Assembly: GCA_025642075.2 (NCBI GenBank)
Contig: JAODUO010000542.1
Location: forward strand, 1 to 64,000
Reading direction: 5' to 3'
DNA: 64,000 nucleotides
DNA from: Ridgeia piscesae
Lineage: Eukaryota > Annelida > Polychaeta > Sabellida > Siboglinidae
Shown: in pieces, positions 1-52,990 of the stretch
Layout of the letters: every line of letters begins with the position of its first letter
Numbering within the stretch: the stretch's first letter is position 1
The notes under the pieces: model-generated
Databases searched by the model: none
The model's input: the letters and a program-made list of their open reading frames with translations, nothing else
What the model was told of the DNA's origin: nothing
Program-made: the position numbers and the translations under genes

Positions 1-98
1 TCTATTCACACTCATTCAAGGATCTGTTTAAAACACCCCAACCCTGAAAAAAATTAATATTATTATATATAAATATATATATATATATTTTTATATAT

Positions 99-133
<35 letters not shown>

Positions 134-1860
134 CACAGCGCGATGTATACATATTGAATTTTTGCAGATATTTTAACACTCTGCAACTTGACGCATATAC
201 AGTAGCCCCCTTTTTAAGGGTCCCCCCCACCAGGGGGCCCAAAACCCCCGGCCCCCCCCCCTAATGTGGCCAATGATCAGGGTTGGATGAAGAATCTTCC
301 CCTTTTCAGCCAATCGACAGAAAAAAACTGCAATCTTTAACCACAAGTCAAAAACAAATTAAGAAGGCCTACCATACACACTCGTCGTTCTTGACAAAAC
401 ATCACATAGACGGTATTGTTGCAATGGGGCCGGGACCAGTTTTTGGGCCCCCTTGAAACTGGGGCATTTATCGATGGTTCCCCTCACCAGAGGCCATCTG
501 CCTTATAAGGTCCCCTTGGGTTTGCTAAAGGGGTTTGGGCCATATAAGAAGTTGACTACATGCATACAATTTACAAAGTTCATTTTCAACACTCCACTGG
601 TATGGATATTGGGAAAAAGCAAGAATTAATTGTAAACAGCTCAAAATCATATAAACACACACACCCCACGCACCCCACCCCCACCCCCACACACACACAC
701 ACACACAAAACCACACCCCAAAAAAACCCACAAAACCACACCCAAAACCCCCACCACCCCCGCCCCGCCCACAGTGGAAAGGGGGGAAAATATAGAAAAG
801 GTGGGGGATAGAACTTCCAACCTATTTCGGGAAGGAGGAGATGTGATTTCCCATGCTCAAATAGTGAAAGGAGTTTACTCTCCTCCTTAGCCCGAATACT
901 TGATATTTGGAGCCAGAATACTTTAAAGTTGTTATATACACGGGGTTTAAAGGGGGGGGTCTTGAGAGGGTTTTTTGGAGGGACGACCATCTTCTTGAAT
1001 ACACAAGACAGTGTATTATATATGGAGGAGACATTTACTTGAAATTGGGTGGACTGACCCGGAGCGTCTTCACGATGCGATATCGGAGTGGCGAGGGAGG
1101 GTAACAATTACGGGGTATTGTTAAAGAAAATTGCGGCGATGTTTACATTTTCGCTTGGTTTTCCGACCAAAAAATGATCACGACGACGTTCACAACTTCA
1201 AGACTTGTAGGGCGGAATATCTATGCGAAAGGGGGGGTCACTTCAGATTCCCAAAAAACCCCCTTGTCGACGCCCAAAAACTTGGATGAGTATGGAGTGC
1301 AGCCGTTGACACAGTACTCCACGGTCGGCGCATCCACATTGCAAGGTACGATTATGATAGCTAGTACTTAATAGAATTCTTATATCTGTTTCGGTCTTTC
1401 AGTCTTGGTTACTGTTTATCTAGAAGCCTATCATAACTTTAACTAAATATTGATACTGGTGTAGTGACAACATTAATTAGTTAAATAATGACTGGTTATT
1501 TTTGCATTTCAGGTGCCTCACGTGGTCGTCCTCCACGCTGATGGAATCGCTATGCTTCGACGCGTTGCTACTCAGGTTCGTTTTTTATACTAGAGCGGGT
1601 TGGCATGAGTACGACTGCAGTGGGCGTGGATATATGTTATTAAATCATAAACACAAAACAGCGACCAATATTTACAGGCGACGAATACTTTCCAACGACA
1701 CCCGACCCCCCCCCACCTTCCCGTCCGGTCTTTCTTTCTTCGAGCGCGAGTCAGGGGATAGGCGGGGTGAATGGGTAGTTCTCAGCCCCCCAAATTATAT
1801 TCGTTAAGGAGAATATAATAATGGAATTAGCTACTTTTAAAAGGTCAGTACTAACACAAA
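1..1860. other. Homopolymer-rich segment without a supported gene
   Basis: Contains AT tracts, unusual runs of C and G (180-260, 420-540, 945-980) and C-rich ACCCC repeats (660-770). Short exon-like pieces occur at 1174-1350 and 1513-1576 with plausible splice sites, but they do not join in one frame. I recognise no protein. Confidence 0.5.
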
Positions 1861-4459
1861 TTAATGTTATAAAACAGTGTTTATGTGTGTGCACGTATGT
1901 TTGTTTGCTTGATTTTTGGTTGTTTGTTTATTTGTTTTTCGTTTGTTTGTGAAACCATATCTCCTTCAGTTGAGCATGTATTTATGCTGACACCTAATAG
2001 TCTATATATATGGACTAAGACTTTTTCCAAATTCTTCCGGCTGGTGTAAAACTTAATTATAGAAATGCCAACACATTTTCGAAAATGAAATGCGAAATAG
2101 TAACTTAAATAATAATTATCACATTGTTCTTGCAAGTGATTAAAACATCAAGCATTTAGAAGATTTTTGTGTGATCTGTGGGTATGATGTCAAGCATGAT
2201 TTTAAACAAGTTAGCATCATGCTTAAGTTTAAGATTAATATTTTGACTTATTGTGAACTTTACAGTAAAGACTAAAGGTTTAAAGGTAGGATAGGTATGG
2301 CAGCTGTCAGTAATTGTGAGATTTCAGAAGTACACAATATGCAATTAGAAATTACCATTGGCAACATGCCTCGTCATCATTCAAATTGTGCATGTAAAAA
2401 GCATATTAATTTTACATTTTTTAATGACAACAGTGTTTTTTCTCATTTAAAACCATACACTTTGAAATACGGTACAGTATTCCAACCAGTATGCCTTAAT
2501 TTTGCTATCACATTTGTTCAACATTCATGCTCTTCAAACTCTAAAGAATAAAATAGTGATCGACTTATCCAGATCTTAAATATTCATTAACTGTGTCTTA
2601 TCTGCACTAGAAATTGTAATGTGTAATTGGCATAAACCTGTCCAGACCAGCATAGTACACACATTTTTCTGTTATTTAACTAATGAAATCCCAAATTAAA
2701 TTGTTAGTGTATAATCAAGGAATAGATGCATGAATAATAGTCGAGGACTGACTATAAGTTTTAGAAAGTATCTAGATCATGCCTTCAAGCTTAAACAAGT
2801 TAGCAGTAGCTCGGTCATGTAAAACATCAAGGAGATTATTACACCCATTATTGCACTGACGAAAGGTTGAAATTTGATGTGGTTAACAGTAGTCAAATTG
2901 TCGGTTCAAATACATCAGCAGTCCATTTAATTCAGCTAGGTCAAGTAAGAGACATTGAGAAAGCAACAATTGACTTGTCTAAGAATTAAGGCTAAGTCTA
3001 AGACACCAAGATGATAATGGCTTCCTCCCTCTGATAGGCCTATGAGTCTATAATTGGTGACTGGTGTTGGCCCTAGTGCAAGATGTTCTAATGAAATGTA
3101 GTAGTAGTGTTGTTGTAAAAATTGGGTTGGGACTCTGCCTTCCTTATAATTTAGTTATTGACTTAGCCTTAGCTATGGGCTTAGCAATTCTTGCAATTGT
3201 TCTCTTAAATTGTTTTTCTTCTTATGTGGTTGATCATGCTTAAAAAATATTTATTTGTCTTAAGAAGTATTTTGATTATGATATGTTTAGCCTTCTAGAC
3301 AATCGAGGGCACAAAGATTACTGTCAGTGACTGTATATGTCACCTAAAGAGAGAGTCTACCAAGTAGGTGTTCATCATTATTATGTGTATGATATGTTTC
3401 AAGACGTTATTGAAGAACTGTGTTTGGACAGACAAAACAATGTTGGCTTCATGTCTGTTAGTGGCTACCTTTAACCTCTTGTGTTTACCTCGTGTTATAT
3501 TCATTATTTTCAACCTACAATCAAAACATTGCAGAAGGAACGAAATAAAAAGAATATAGGGTATATGTATAATATATAGCATATCAACAGCTGCAAGTAT
3601 ACCGTTTCTGTGCTTGTTATAACAAGCATCTACAGTTGAAAATACCATGTATGGTTTTCATTAACAATACTCTTGTCATGAGTAGCATGAATAGTGGCGT
3701 ATTTAACACATATGAATTTGCCCCAACCCTGGTTCCGTATTATTCAGTTGTGGAAGAAACAGCACCTAATCATGGTCAAAAGGTTGACAATGGCCAATAT
3801 TGTATTGATCTATTCTTGGTTGACTAGCTGGTCAGTCCTGTTTACTGCACTGCTTGGTCAGTACATGTACCAGTTAAGAGCCTGGTGACGTGACTGAGTC
3901 AAGTCAAGTACCTTTCTATGTGGACGAGACTGCAGGTTGTCCCAGTCACATACTTGTTTCAGTACTACTATTGGACACATACCCTCCTTCCCCATCACTG
4001 TCTATCCCTGCATCTCTTGTTGTCTCCCCCATCTCCTACCTGTCTCTTTCTCTCGCCTCTCTCTCTCTCTCCCTCTTCTATCTCATTCCATCCCTCCCTT
4101 CTCTCTCATCCTCTCCCTTTCCCTGTTCCTTTCAGTGTCCCTTTCTATGTCCCTTTCCTTCATTGTGTCCCTCCCTCCCTCTTACAACCATCTGCCCTCA
4201 GTAAATAAAAGTGATGTCACACTGTCAGGAAAGCAGCACTGTGGAGCAAGTCAGCTAAAGGTAGGGACATGGTGGATACAGTGTGACACATTTCATAAGA
4301 AATGGCTGACTGATGAACTCGTCTGTAAGTCAAGGTAGAACGTGTGAGTACTGGAGGACAACCACCATGGCACCATGCACCGTGACTGGATTGACACCAA
4401 CAGTGTGACCCTTATGAAGACACTACTTTGTGCATTTCTAAATTGATCCTATTTTAAAG
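1861..4459. other. Non-coding, AT-rich sequence
   Basis: No homology-bearing frame seen on either strand. Only a pyrimidine-rich stretch at 4040-4190. Confidence 0.5.
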
Positions 4460-4560
4460 TGGCCATTGTATTCAAATACTTTTTGTATTATTCAATCAAG
4501 CAATGTCAGTATTTCACATACATATACATGTACGTCTGCACACACACACTACACACATAC

Positions 4561-4790
<230 letters not shown>

Positions 4791-5464
4791 CTATGCATGT
4801 GTTATGGTAATGCAATGTTTAAGATGCACTCAGGTAAGCTTTATAAAGATCTCACATACTGTAAGGGAGTCATCAAACCAATTTTTACTACACAGATGCA
4901 ATTATTAACCCCACATGAAGCATTGCTATAGGTATTGATACATGTAACATAATATCTGTGTAAACATTGTAAGAAAAACTTGATCATTTCATTACTAATT
5001 TCATGTTTGCAGAATCATTGATTTTATAGTCAGAGAAAAAAATTGTAAAGTACTTCATGACATACTTTGTTGTATCCTGACCAAACATCAAAGGGTCAAG
5101 GTGTGTAAGTAAACTGATGAGATATTTTGTTGTTGTCCAGTCATTGTGTTTCCTCTTTCTGTCCTAGTACTGCACTACTGGTCTGATGCCAGCATCTTTC
5201 AACTTGGAGACATCAAATCATTTCAACAGCCTAGTCGGTGCTACCCTTCTTTTAAGCTTCAGTTTGATGTGTGCGACAACAAGGTGGTGATCGCTGCCAA
5301 CATGCGCTCCTTTTCTAAAACGTACATCTTGTAAGGATTGTCGCAACTGATGAGAAGGTGGTCAATTTGTTTCTTGTCTCATTGGTTAGGTGAGATCCAA
5401 GTAAGTTTGTGTTTCTTTGTGTGCAAATAGGATGACAAAGTTGTTTATACCAAAGAAGTCTATC

Positions 5465-5710
5465 AGTCGAGTACGGCACAATGTAGGTACAGCATTTGAC
5501 AGTAGCATATGACACAATGTAAGTACGGCATGAGAGAGTAGATTAAAGCACAATGTAAGTATGGCATGTGACAATAGAGTACGGCACAATGTAAATACAT
5601 CATGTGACAGTAGAGTATGGCACGGTGTAAGTATAGCTTGTGACAGTAATGAGAGAGTAGAATACGGGAAAATGTGACTATGTCATGTGATGGTAGAGTG
5701 CAGCAGTTCT
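5465..5710. repeat. Degenerate ~50-bp minisatellite
   Basis: Diverged units of GTACGGCACAATGTAAGTA and GCATGTGACAGTAGA. Confidence 0.65.
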
Positions 5711-6059
5711 CCGACTTTTCTTGTATGCAATGAACATGTCTGACCTCAGTGTTATTGTATATAATCGACAGGTTTGTCCGATGTAAATATAGTTGTATGT
5801 AATAGATAGTTGCATCCTAAGTTAGATTTGTTGTACATAACAGATAGGTGTGATGAAAGTGAGTGTTGCTGTGTTCAGAGATGACAGTGCCAAGGCTGAG
5901 GTGATTGGCATAGGGGTGTAGAATAGGAGTAGTCTCAGTGGGTGCTTCAGTTCCTCCACTGCGAGGCAAAGAAACAAGTGAAAGCCTGACAACAGAGAAC
6001 CCATGGTGAGCTGGCTACAGATCAGTCCTCTCTCTTTCTGCCTGTCTCTCAGAGAGATA

Positions 6060-6159
6060 CACAGAGACAGAGCGACACAGAGACACAAAGAGATACAGGG
6101 ACAGACAGACAGACAGACAGACACAGAGAGGGGAGGGAGAGGGAGGAGAGAGAGAGAAC

Positions 6160-6252
<93 letters not shown>
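6060..6252. repeat. (GA)n-rich microsatellite
   Basis: ACAGAGACAG units grading into about 100 bp of GA. A pyrimidine-rich TCTC stretch lies at 4040-4190. Confidence 0.92.
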
Positions 6253-6254
<2 letters not shown>

Positions 6255-6379
6255 TGGTGTTTGCAACAGACAACAATAAAATGAGTGAGTATGGCTGAAG
6301 AGTGAGCTCGAGAGAGAAAGCAAGAGGGGGATAGTGCACATGTCTGATGAGTGACGGTAAACGTGGCTGAAGAGAGCTG

Positions 6380-8730
6380 TCATTTATTAAACAATTTATT
6401 TATTTCAAATTCTGTGGTCAAATATGGCCTCATCTCTCACTAAGGAGATCCGATTCTTAGCCCACCTTGAAAGAAAAGGCATGGCATTTTACACTCTATC
6501 ATAGGTAAATAAAATAGTTATTTCTCTTTGTACGCATCGCTAATTAATAGCAAAATTAAGTTGTCATCATAAACTCCATGTGTTGGGTATTTCCTCTATT
6601 TGCACAAAACCTGTCTACAACATGTTCTAAAATATTGAACGATAAGGAATTTTTAATCACTTGTTCTAATACATTATGCAAATCACATATTTCTGCTCAT
6701 TTAATTTTTATACACCCTTATGCAGCATAAGTTTGCATTTACTTGTACCGCATGTTGGATACTCAAAGGGAATTCACGACATCAGATATGTTGTGAATAT
6801 TATATTGTGATTGGCTAATTAAAACATATTATACTTATTTAAGTATGTAATAGGATACATCAGTTTACCTAACATCAGAGGAAAGCAAAATGTCTGCTCT
6901 ATTATTGTGTTTAAGCACACAGCACAAATCTTAATTAACTCAGCCAGGCATAATGTATTTGATCATGCAGAAGGAAAATCTAGTTCACTACATGCATTAA
7001 AATGGCAATCATACAAGGGACAGTTGATGACCAGACACACACAGCTGTCATGCCTGTTGCTTAGTCACATTTAAAACCTGAGAGATTAAACTAGCTTAAT
7101 TTCCCCTTTTGCAATTAGTTTAAACAAACATGCAACTAATTAGTGCCAATGATCTATTGTAATGGACAGAATTTAACAAGATTGGAATCAAGTAAACCAA
7201 CACCAAATTGTTGCAAAACAAAATGTCCAAACTCACGTTCCATGAAACGGAATCCATTAGCAGACATGCTCAACTCTTTATTCATTAACAATTCTACAAT
7301 AAGTCCAACCAAATATGGCGCATTAAACATCATTATCCCTATGTGTTTAACTTTCATCATATACAATGTAAAATCTCATGTTACTTCACCATTGTCACGC
7401 AATCTGTAAAATACTGCTTGGATTAAATATTCAAATCAACGTGCAATTTTTGCCCACTGATGCTAACTGAGACTTGGCCGTTTCAGAGCATACATGTAAG
7501 TTTTGTTCACTGGTCATATTAAAGGTGAGCTGAAACACTTGAACAACCATTTCCCAAACATAAGAACATACCAGTTACAGGATATGTGACCATTATTTGA
7601 TGATAGATATTTGGCTATTTTTATTTATGATATATGCACTGACAATCTCCATCCCTAATACTATGCTTACATTCAAGTCATTCCTATGTAATTAGTAAAT
7701 TTTATTTTATATTCAATCGATTTCATTTGTGTTCAAAAACAAGAAAATGATGCCCTGTTGTATATGGTAGGTGTTAAATAGGTCGACAAATCATTTGTAT
7801 ACTTGTTTGAAATAAAACATAAATTATAACGATTTATAACCACTGAAATAATTTCAAACAACACAATACTTGATACGGCCGGCGAAATAGTAATTATTTT
7901 CTGTCAAATTCAAACAAAGTTATACTTTGAATGAAATTTTTCAAAAGTGTTTCAGGAAAAACTGAATTTTGATTTGTAACATATCGACATGAATTGGTCA
8001 GGAAATCCCCAATCATTCGGAGGTATTCCCCATTCTGCACCTGTTGTGTAAACAATTCTTATTGGTTGTTAATCATTGTAATTGAATTAAACGTTTTTAA
8101 TTTGTACATGCATACAAATGATTGGTCGATTTCTACAATGAGGTTAATATTCTTTAGTTACAAGAAATATATTCTTATGCTGCAGATGTCTATTAGCGAA
8201 GTAAATCCAAAATAAATTGAAACTTTACACTGATTAGATAGGAGCAACTTGAACCAAACGCTGCTTGTGCTACAACAAAAGGTGATTAAAAGTGATAGAC
8301 ATCCAAGTTGCTGTTTTAATTACTATGACTGTTCATCAAATCCACACATAAATGCAAATGATATGGGCAATATTTTAGTGTGTTGGTTGTGCTCTACACT
8401 TGTACACACAGTGTCTCACAAACACTGGAGCTGAAATGACTATATGATTTCTTCTTCCAGACTACTCACATATATACATCTTAGTAAATAAGATACTAAT
8501 GCAATATATATTTTTAACACTAATACTAAAGTAAGTGGGACATGTCATTGCTTAGCAAAGCCGTTACACAGCCTGCCTCCTTGGTTGCTAGGAAAATAAT
8601 ATTAATTCCACAATAACACCAGATAATAACCACACTGCCAAAACGAATACATAAGAATTGAACATTTCAGCAACTGAAACATAGTCAAAACTGAAGATGC
8701 AGTCAAAACTATAGACACTAACAGTAATTG
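6380..8730. other. AT-rich sequence without recognised features
   Basis: Only short, low-information frames; no repeat of note. Confidence 0.5.
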
Positions 8731-8739
8731 ATCCTTTTA

Positions 8740-8942
8740 ACTAAATGACGCCAAACAACAAATACGTGAAGTTCTACACAGCTGGCTGAACCTTCGTGGA
8801 TACAGCATATCTACTATTGGACAGAAAACCAAAGGACTCACAGCATTGCAATATACTTCACTGAGGGGAAGGCGAAATGCTTTGAGCAGTCCTGACGTCA
8901 AGTATTTGCGTAAACTGCTGTTAGCAGCAATAGTCTCAGAGG
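8740..8942 (+). other. Exon-like open stretch of unknown gene
   Basis: The frame from CTAAATGACGCC stays open for 66-67 codons up to GTCTCAGAG with a donor-like GTAAAT. It reads NDAKQQIREVLHSWLNLRG, YSISTIGQKTKGLTALQYTS and LRGRRNALSSPDVKYLRKLL. The composition is protein-like and helical, loosely SAP-domain-like. No clear acceptor precedes it. It could be an old coding relic. Confidence 0.3.
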
Positions 8943-9272
8943 TAAATAAACATTGTTAGCTAATTATAAAAACTTGATGGAATGCTGTATGAATAAACTT
9001 GATTTTATAAATATTTTAATTGATATATTGAGTATTGAACCAGCAGGATATATACTATTCAGTAAATCAGTATTGTCTGACTCATGATCTTGTCTGCCAA
9101 TAAAGATATAAGATCGATATCTGATATATATATATATATATTGAAAATGTTTACAGAACAAAAATGTAATTAAAGTTAACCAACATACCCATTAGAACTT
9201 TCAGCAGACAAACCCCACATATTTTTGTCGATAACTGAAACAATATAAATGAGCACGTTGACCATGATCAGA

Positions 9273-48157
<38,885 letters not shown>

Positions 48158-48436
48158 CTTGACACTGATTCTGAACGGAAGTAATTTCGAACGGCCTTGA
48201 CCTTTGACGTGGAGGCGCGGTGTGTTTGTATACGGAAGTAAGGTGCTCACATTGGATTGGAATCGCGCACTGTAACAAAACAAATTATAACTCAGCGTTC
48301 ACCAATATTTATTGTCCGACCTGTAATGCTTGCTCTCCAAAATCATAGTAGCAGAATCATGCTTGCACACGTTGATACATGATTGCAGAGCTAGGCTATA
48401 TTCTATTCAATTGCCTCAGCCCAGCCCAGGTCTAGA

Positions 48437-48777
48437 CTAGGTGGTTTTCTTCAACGAAGCCTTTCTTCAATTTCGAACAGCCCAAGCTTGAGCTAACGCA
48501 GGAGTTGTCCTTCTCTAGAATTAGTGAGTCCACTACTGTTACACATTTACCCCCTGTGTGAGATCCTTTACTTCCCCTGGCATAGACACCAGACAGATAG
48601 AAGGGACCATCGGCTTTTAGTGTCTCTTCCGAAAGACACAGGCAAATATATGTGCATGGGGTGAACGAAATTGCCTAAGCTAAGACTAAAGTTTCGAAAC
48701 GGCGGTAGGAACCCGACTGAACTACCGTCCCCTCGATTGACAGTCCGGCACTCTACCGCACAACCACCCCTCCCCAT
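48437..48777 (-). mobile_element. tRNA-derived SINE, copy 2
   Basis: Same family as 46711-47010, with a box-B region somewhat changed (GTAGTTCAGTCGG). About 280 bp upstream of the CPD start codon, so it is in or near the promoter or 5' UTR. Confidence 0.82.
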
Positions 48778-49496
48778 GCTGCCCGCTAATAAATACTTTT
48801 TGGTTTGCCCAGCTTAGCCTTAGGCTACCTTACGATTGTCTAGCCTACTTGGCTAGGATCCTAGCCTGTGTAGTCTTTATTATGGATGCAGATCCTCTTT
48901 GGCTTGATTAGTCATTCCTGCCTCTTGTGCCAGCTCTCTATTGTAACTTCTGTTTGGACTGTGCGCATGCGTCAGAATTTTACACAATCGATGAATAAGG
49001 AAGCTGATAAATGTGGTGTAATATGTAATCATTTTTGCATAGGGTGGTTTCCCATAAATCTGTTTTGCCCTCAGACGACTGAACTAACGTAACATCAACC
49101 ACATACTGAAGCCAGTGTGGGATCGAGACTGTTCCATACACCAGTGCTTAGGTGTATAAGTGATTTTTCCAAATGTTCAATCAGCATCTTTCGTTAAATA
49201 TATTTAGTGTTGCCCTTTTGTTTGTGTATCATTTTCCCTCAAAGAAAAAAAGATGCAACAGCAGAATCATATTTTCCTGTTAATAGGCCTATCTTATATC
49301 AATCAAATATCCCCTAATTAAGACGACAGTAGAGAATAGGTAACGTTAGTCTTTGTAGACATTCTATATATTCTATATATATTCTAGGTCTTAATGTGTA
49401 ACCAGGAATTTGTTTATAGTTACTTGATGCTGAACATTTTCAAGAGTTGTTTTTAATTTATGGACTCCATACCTGGTTTGCATAATTATGTAATAT

Positions 49497-49668
49497 CGGC
49501 TGGAGCCTGTACTAGTCTAGCCTAGCTGGAGCCTGTACTAGTCTAACCTAGCTGGAGCCTGTACTAGTCTAGCCTAGCTGGAGCCTGTACTAGTCTAGCC
49601 TAGCTGGAGCCTGTACTAGTCTAGCCTAGCTGGAGCCTGTACTAGTCTAGCCTAGCTGGAGCCTGTAC
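49497..49668. repeat. 26-bp minisatellite upstream of the CDIPT-like gene
   Basis: Six to seven copies of CTGGAGCCTGTACTAGTCTA plus GCCTAG, nearly identical. In the head-to-head intergenic region between CPD and the CDIPT-like gene. Confidence 0.9.
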
Positions 49669-49980
49669 TTCAATCTCTTTAGACATAGATAACAAATCTC
49701 ATTTAGACAGACAATATACTCATCCACCCATCCCTCATCTACTAACATTGTTATGGCTTCAGGCATATTATATTGTGAGTTGGTATAACTGGTGAACTAA
49801 TTAGTTTTGGCAGTTGTAACACATTCATTTGACCATTATAAACTTATGTATGCACATTTTATTAAACTGACAGCAGAGTGAATGTATTAGTATTATGTTA
49901 AGGTATCTTAATTCACACAATTCAAATGTTAAGCACATACACACAACACATGTATGAATGCTTTGATCGATCCACATATG

Positions 49981-50195
<215 letters not shown>

Positions 50196-50307
50196 ACATA
50201 AATTCAATATACATTACTAAAAATGGAATGGTTATTTGGATGATCCTGTTGACTTTACATGACATCATCTTGTGTGTGATGCAGCGATACATTCCACATC
50301 ATAAAAG

Positions 50308-50356
50308 ATGACAGAAATGATGCGTAAAAGATTGCTCTACATACCGAATGTAATAG
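50308..50356 (+). CDS. CDIPT-like exon 1
   Basis: 49 nt encoding MTEMMRKRLLYIPNVI, phase 1, donor GTAAGT. Too short to appear as an open frame; identified from the conserved YIPN start of this family. Confidence 0.8.
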
Positions 50357-52913
50357 GTAAGTACTAGTGTAAAATCTGTCAAACAAGAACATAGCTTGCA
50401 TGTTTGTTTGATATGCCTATCACCGGCCTTCTCCCTCTTAGTCTATGTGTCTTGGATGTGTTCTGTCTTCAGGTTACTTATTTCTGATTACTCCAATACT
50501 CATCATGCCTAGCCGTACAGCTGTACTAGTAATACAAATGTTCTTTCTTCAAATGTTCTTTCTTCAAATGAGTTGTCTGATACACTTAGTGCTGCTAGTG
50601 GTGTCTTGCATAAGTTCTGATGTCACAATGCTTATGTCAGATACTTGTAACAATGTCTTGTATGGGCTTTATCTTTAGGTTACCTGTGTTACTTTGGATG
50701 CATTCTCTCTTCAGATTACTTGCGATTTGTTCTCGTGCTGATGTCCTGGGTGACATATTACTCTCACCCCTTCAGTTCAGCCGCCCTCTACACTGTGTCC
50801 ATATCATTAGACGGTTAGTACAGTACTGTATTTCAACATTAAAAATTAATTAGTAATTATTTGTATATTCATCAAACATTTATTAATGTACTGTGGTAGA
50901 AAGCATAATATATAAAATTATACTGTTTAATTATAGTGTGTATATATATCAGAGATGGAGTAATCGTACTCGTGTACTTGTACTCGTACTCGAGTACGAG
51001 TACTTTTTGAGTACTCGTACTCATACTCGACGAGTACGAAGGAAAGTAATCATACTCGTACTCGAGTACATTACCAAAGTAATCGTACTCACGATTACTT
51101 CTCACGATTACATTTTTTTCATATGAACACTTGCAGGCAAATATATTAGACAGATAAAAATGGCAATATTAGAAGTAATCTAATAAATGTAATAATAATC
51201 AAGGTATTCATTTTCTATTACTGTTTAGCATTTCAGTTAAATAAACATTCAGTCAGATTTCTCTAATTAATATCTTCTCTTCCCAGAGAAGCAACATCTC
51301 CTCACCCTCCTGCTTAGTACAAAGTACAAATTATATTGTGACAGTCCCTGGGAAGCACTGCAGGAGATAAGCATCCCCTAACATCTTGCTTTGTAATTAT
51401 AGAAGCCAGGCCCCTGTCCCACCTGTGCTGTTTGCTCTGTCAGTATGGTGTGAATGACTGGTCATATTTCCAACATCCAGAATCCTGACTGGGTCTGGGC
51501 GGTTAGCTGCTAAGTCCCTGTCTATTATGCTTAATTAAGTGCAAACTGTAAGCCTGTCTAAATCCACAACCATTCTGTGTTTGTCCCATCCAGACATGGG
51601 GTCAAATACATTGAAATGTATTTAAATACAAATATTCTTGAGGGATTACAAATACTTTTAAAATATAAATGTATTTAAATATGAATACATTGAAAAGTAT
51701 TTCAAATACTTGTTCATATATTTTTCAAATACTTTTCATTTTGTATTACTATGTAGGTAAAAGAAAAGCAACACATATATTGAGACATCTAGTTTATAGG
51801 CATAATTAGTGTTTTGCTCATATGATGACAGGCAGACCAGTGCTAGGGAGTATTGTTATTGCTAACTGCATCACAGTGACAACTGACTGAAAGAGGTAAA
51901 GGCCAAAATATATTGTTTTTATGTTACACCAGGAGGTCCATAATAATATAGCGCCTATGTTGCCCTCAGAAGAGACACTGCTAATCATTGCTAGGATGTT
52001 GTGTGAAGAAGGCTCAACTTCAAAGTCAGCCAGGAAACCAGAATAACCTGGTGCCAAATTGAACCCTGACTAAAGAACAAAAGGGGATATTGACCTATGG
52101 TCACTGTTAGGTCCATCCTCTGGCTCTGAGCAAACACAAGTTGTGGTCACTGCAGGGCCAAGGGGAAGCCTGCCATTAAGTGTCTTCATCAGTAATTAAC
52201 ACTGTTGGGTGAAGTTGCAGTGCATTAAGGTAATCAGTTTGGCAGGCATTACATGTGACAGTGAAAAAGAAATGTTGATACTGACAATGTATTTCAAAAA
52301 ATATTTGAACAAGTCAAATACTTTAGGAAAGTATTTAAATACAAATACTTTTAATTCCTAAACATCAAATACAAATATTTAAAAAAGTATTTAAATACTT
52401 TCAAATACAAATGTATTTGACCCCATCTGATATACTACTCTTTTGAATATGCCCCCTGGTTTTGAAGTGTTGTTATTGTAATGTATTTGATCATGTGTAT
52501 TTGAAATTTTTAAATGCCTCCTATTTGTATTTGATTCAGAAACCATAAATTAAATTATTAATCCAGCATTAAATGATTCATCCAATACCTGAGAAAGTCG
52601 TCTAATTATTAATAACAATAACACCTGGATAGTGGATAGCAGTAATCAGTTAGAACATTAGTGACACAACAACAGAACAAGAATGACACCTAGGGATTCC
52701 TTGAAAGTCACCTTTATGTTAGAAATAGGATATTCATTAAAGTAATCATGAAAGTAATCATGATTATATTGTAAAGTAATCGTACTCGTACTCAAGTATA
52801 TTGTAAAGTAATCGTACTCGTACTCGAGTACATTTTTTCTGAGTACTCGTACTCGTACTCATGCATGTTCAAAGTAATCGTACTCGAGTACATTTGTATT
52901 GTACTCACTCCAT

Positions 52914-52990
<77 letters not shown>

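Noticed and set aside
586..1107. 173-codon minus-strand frame
   Set aside because: It contains Cys-Val and Gly-Trp runs from the AC/C-rich repeat and no recognisable domain.
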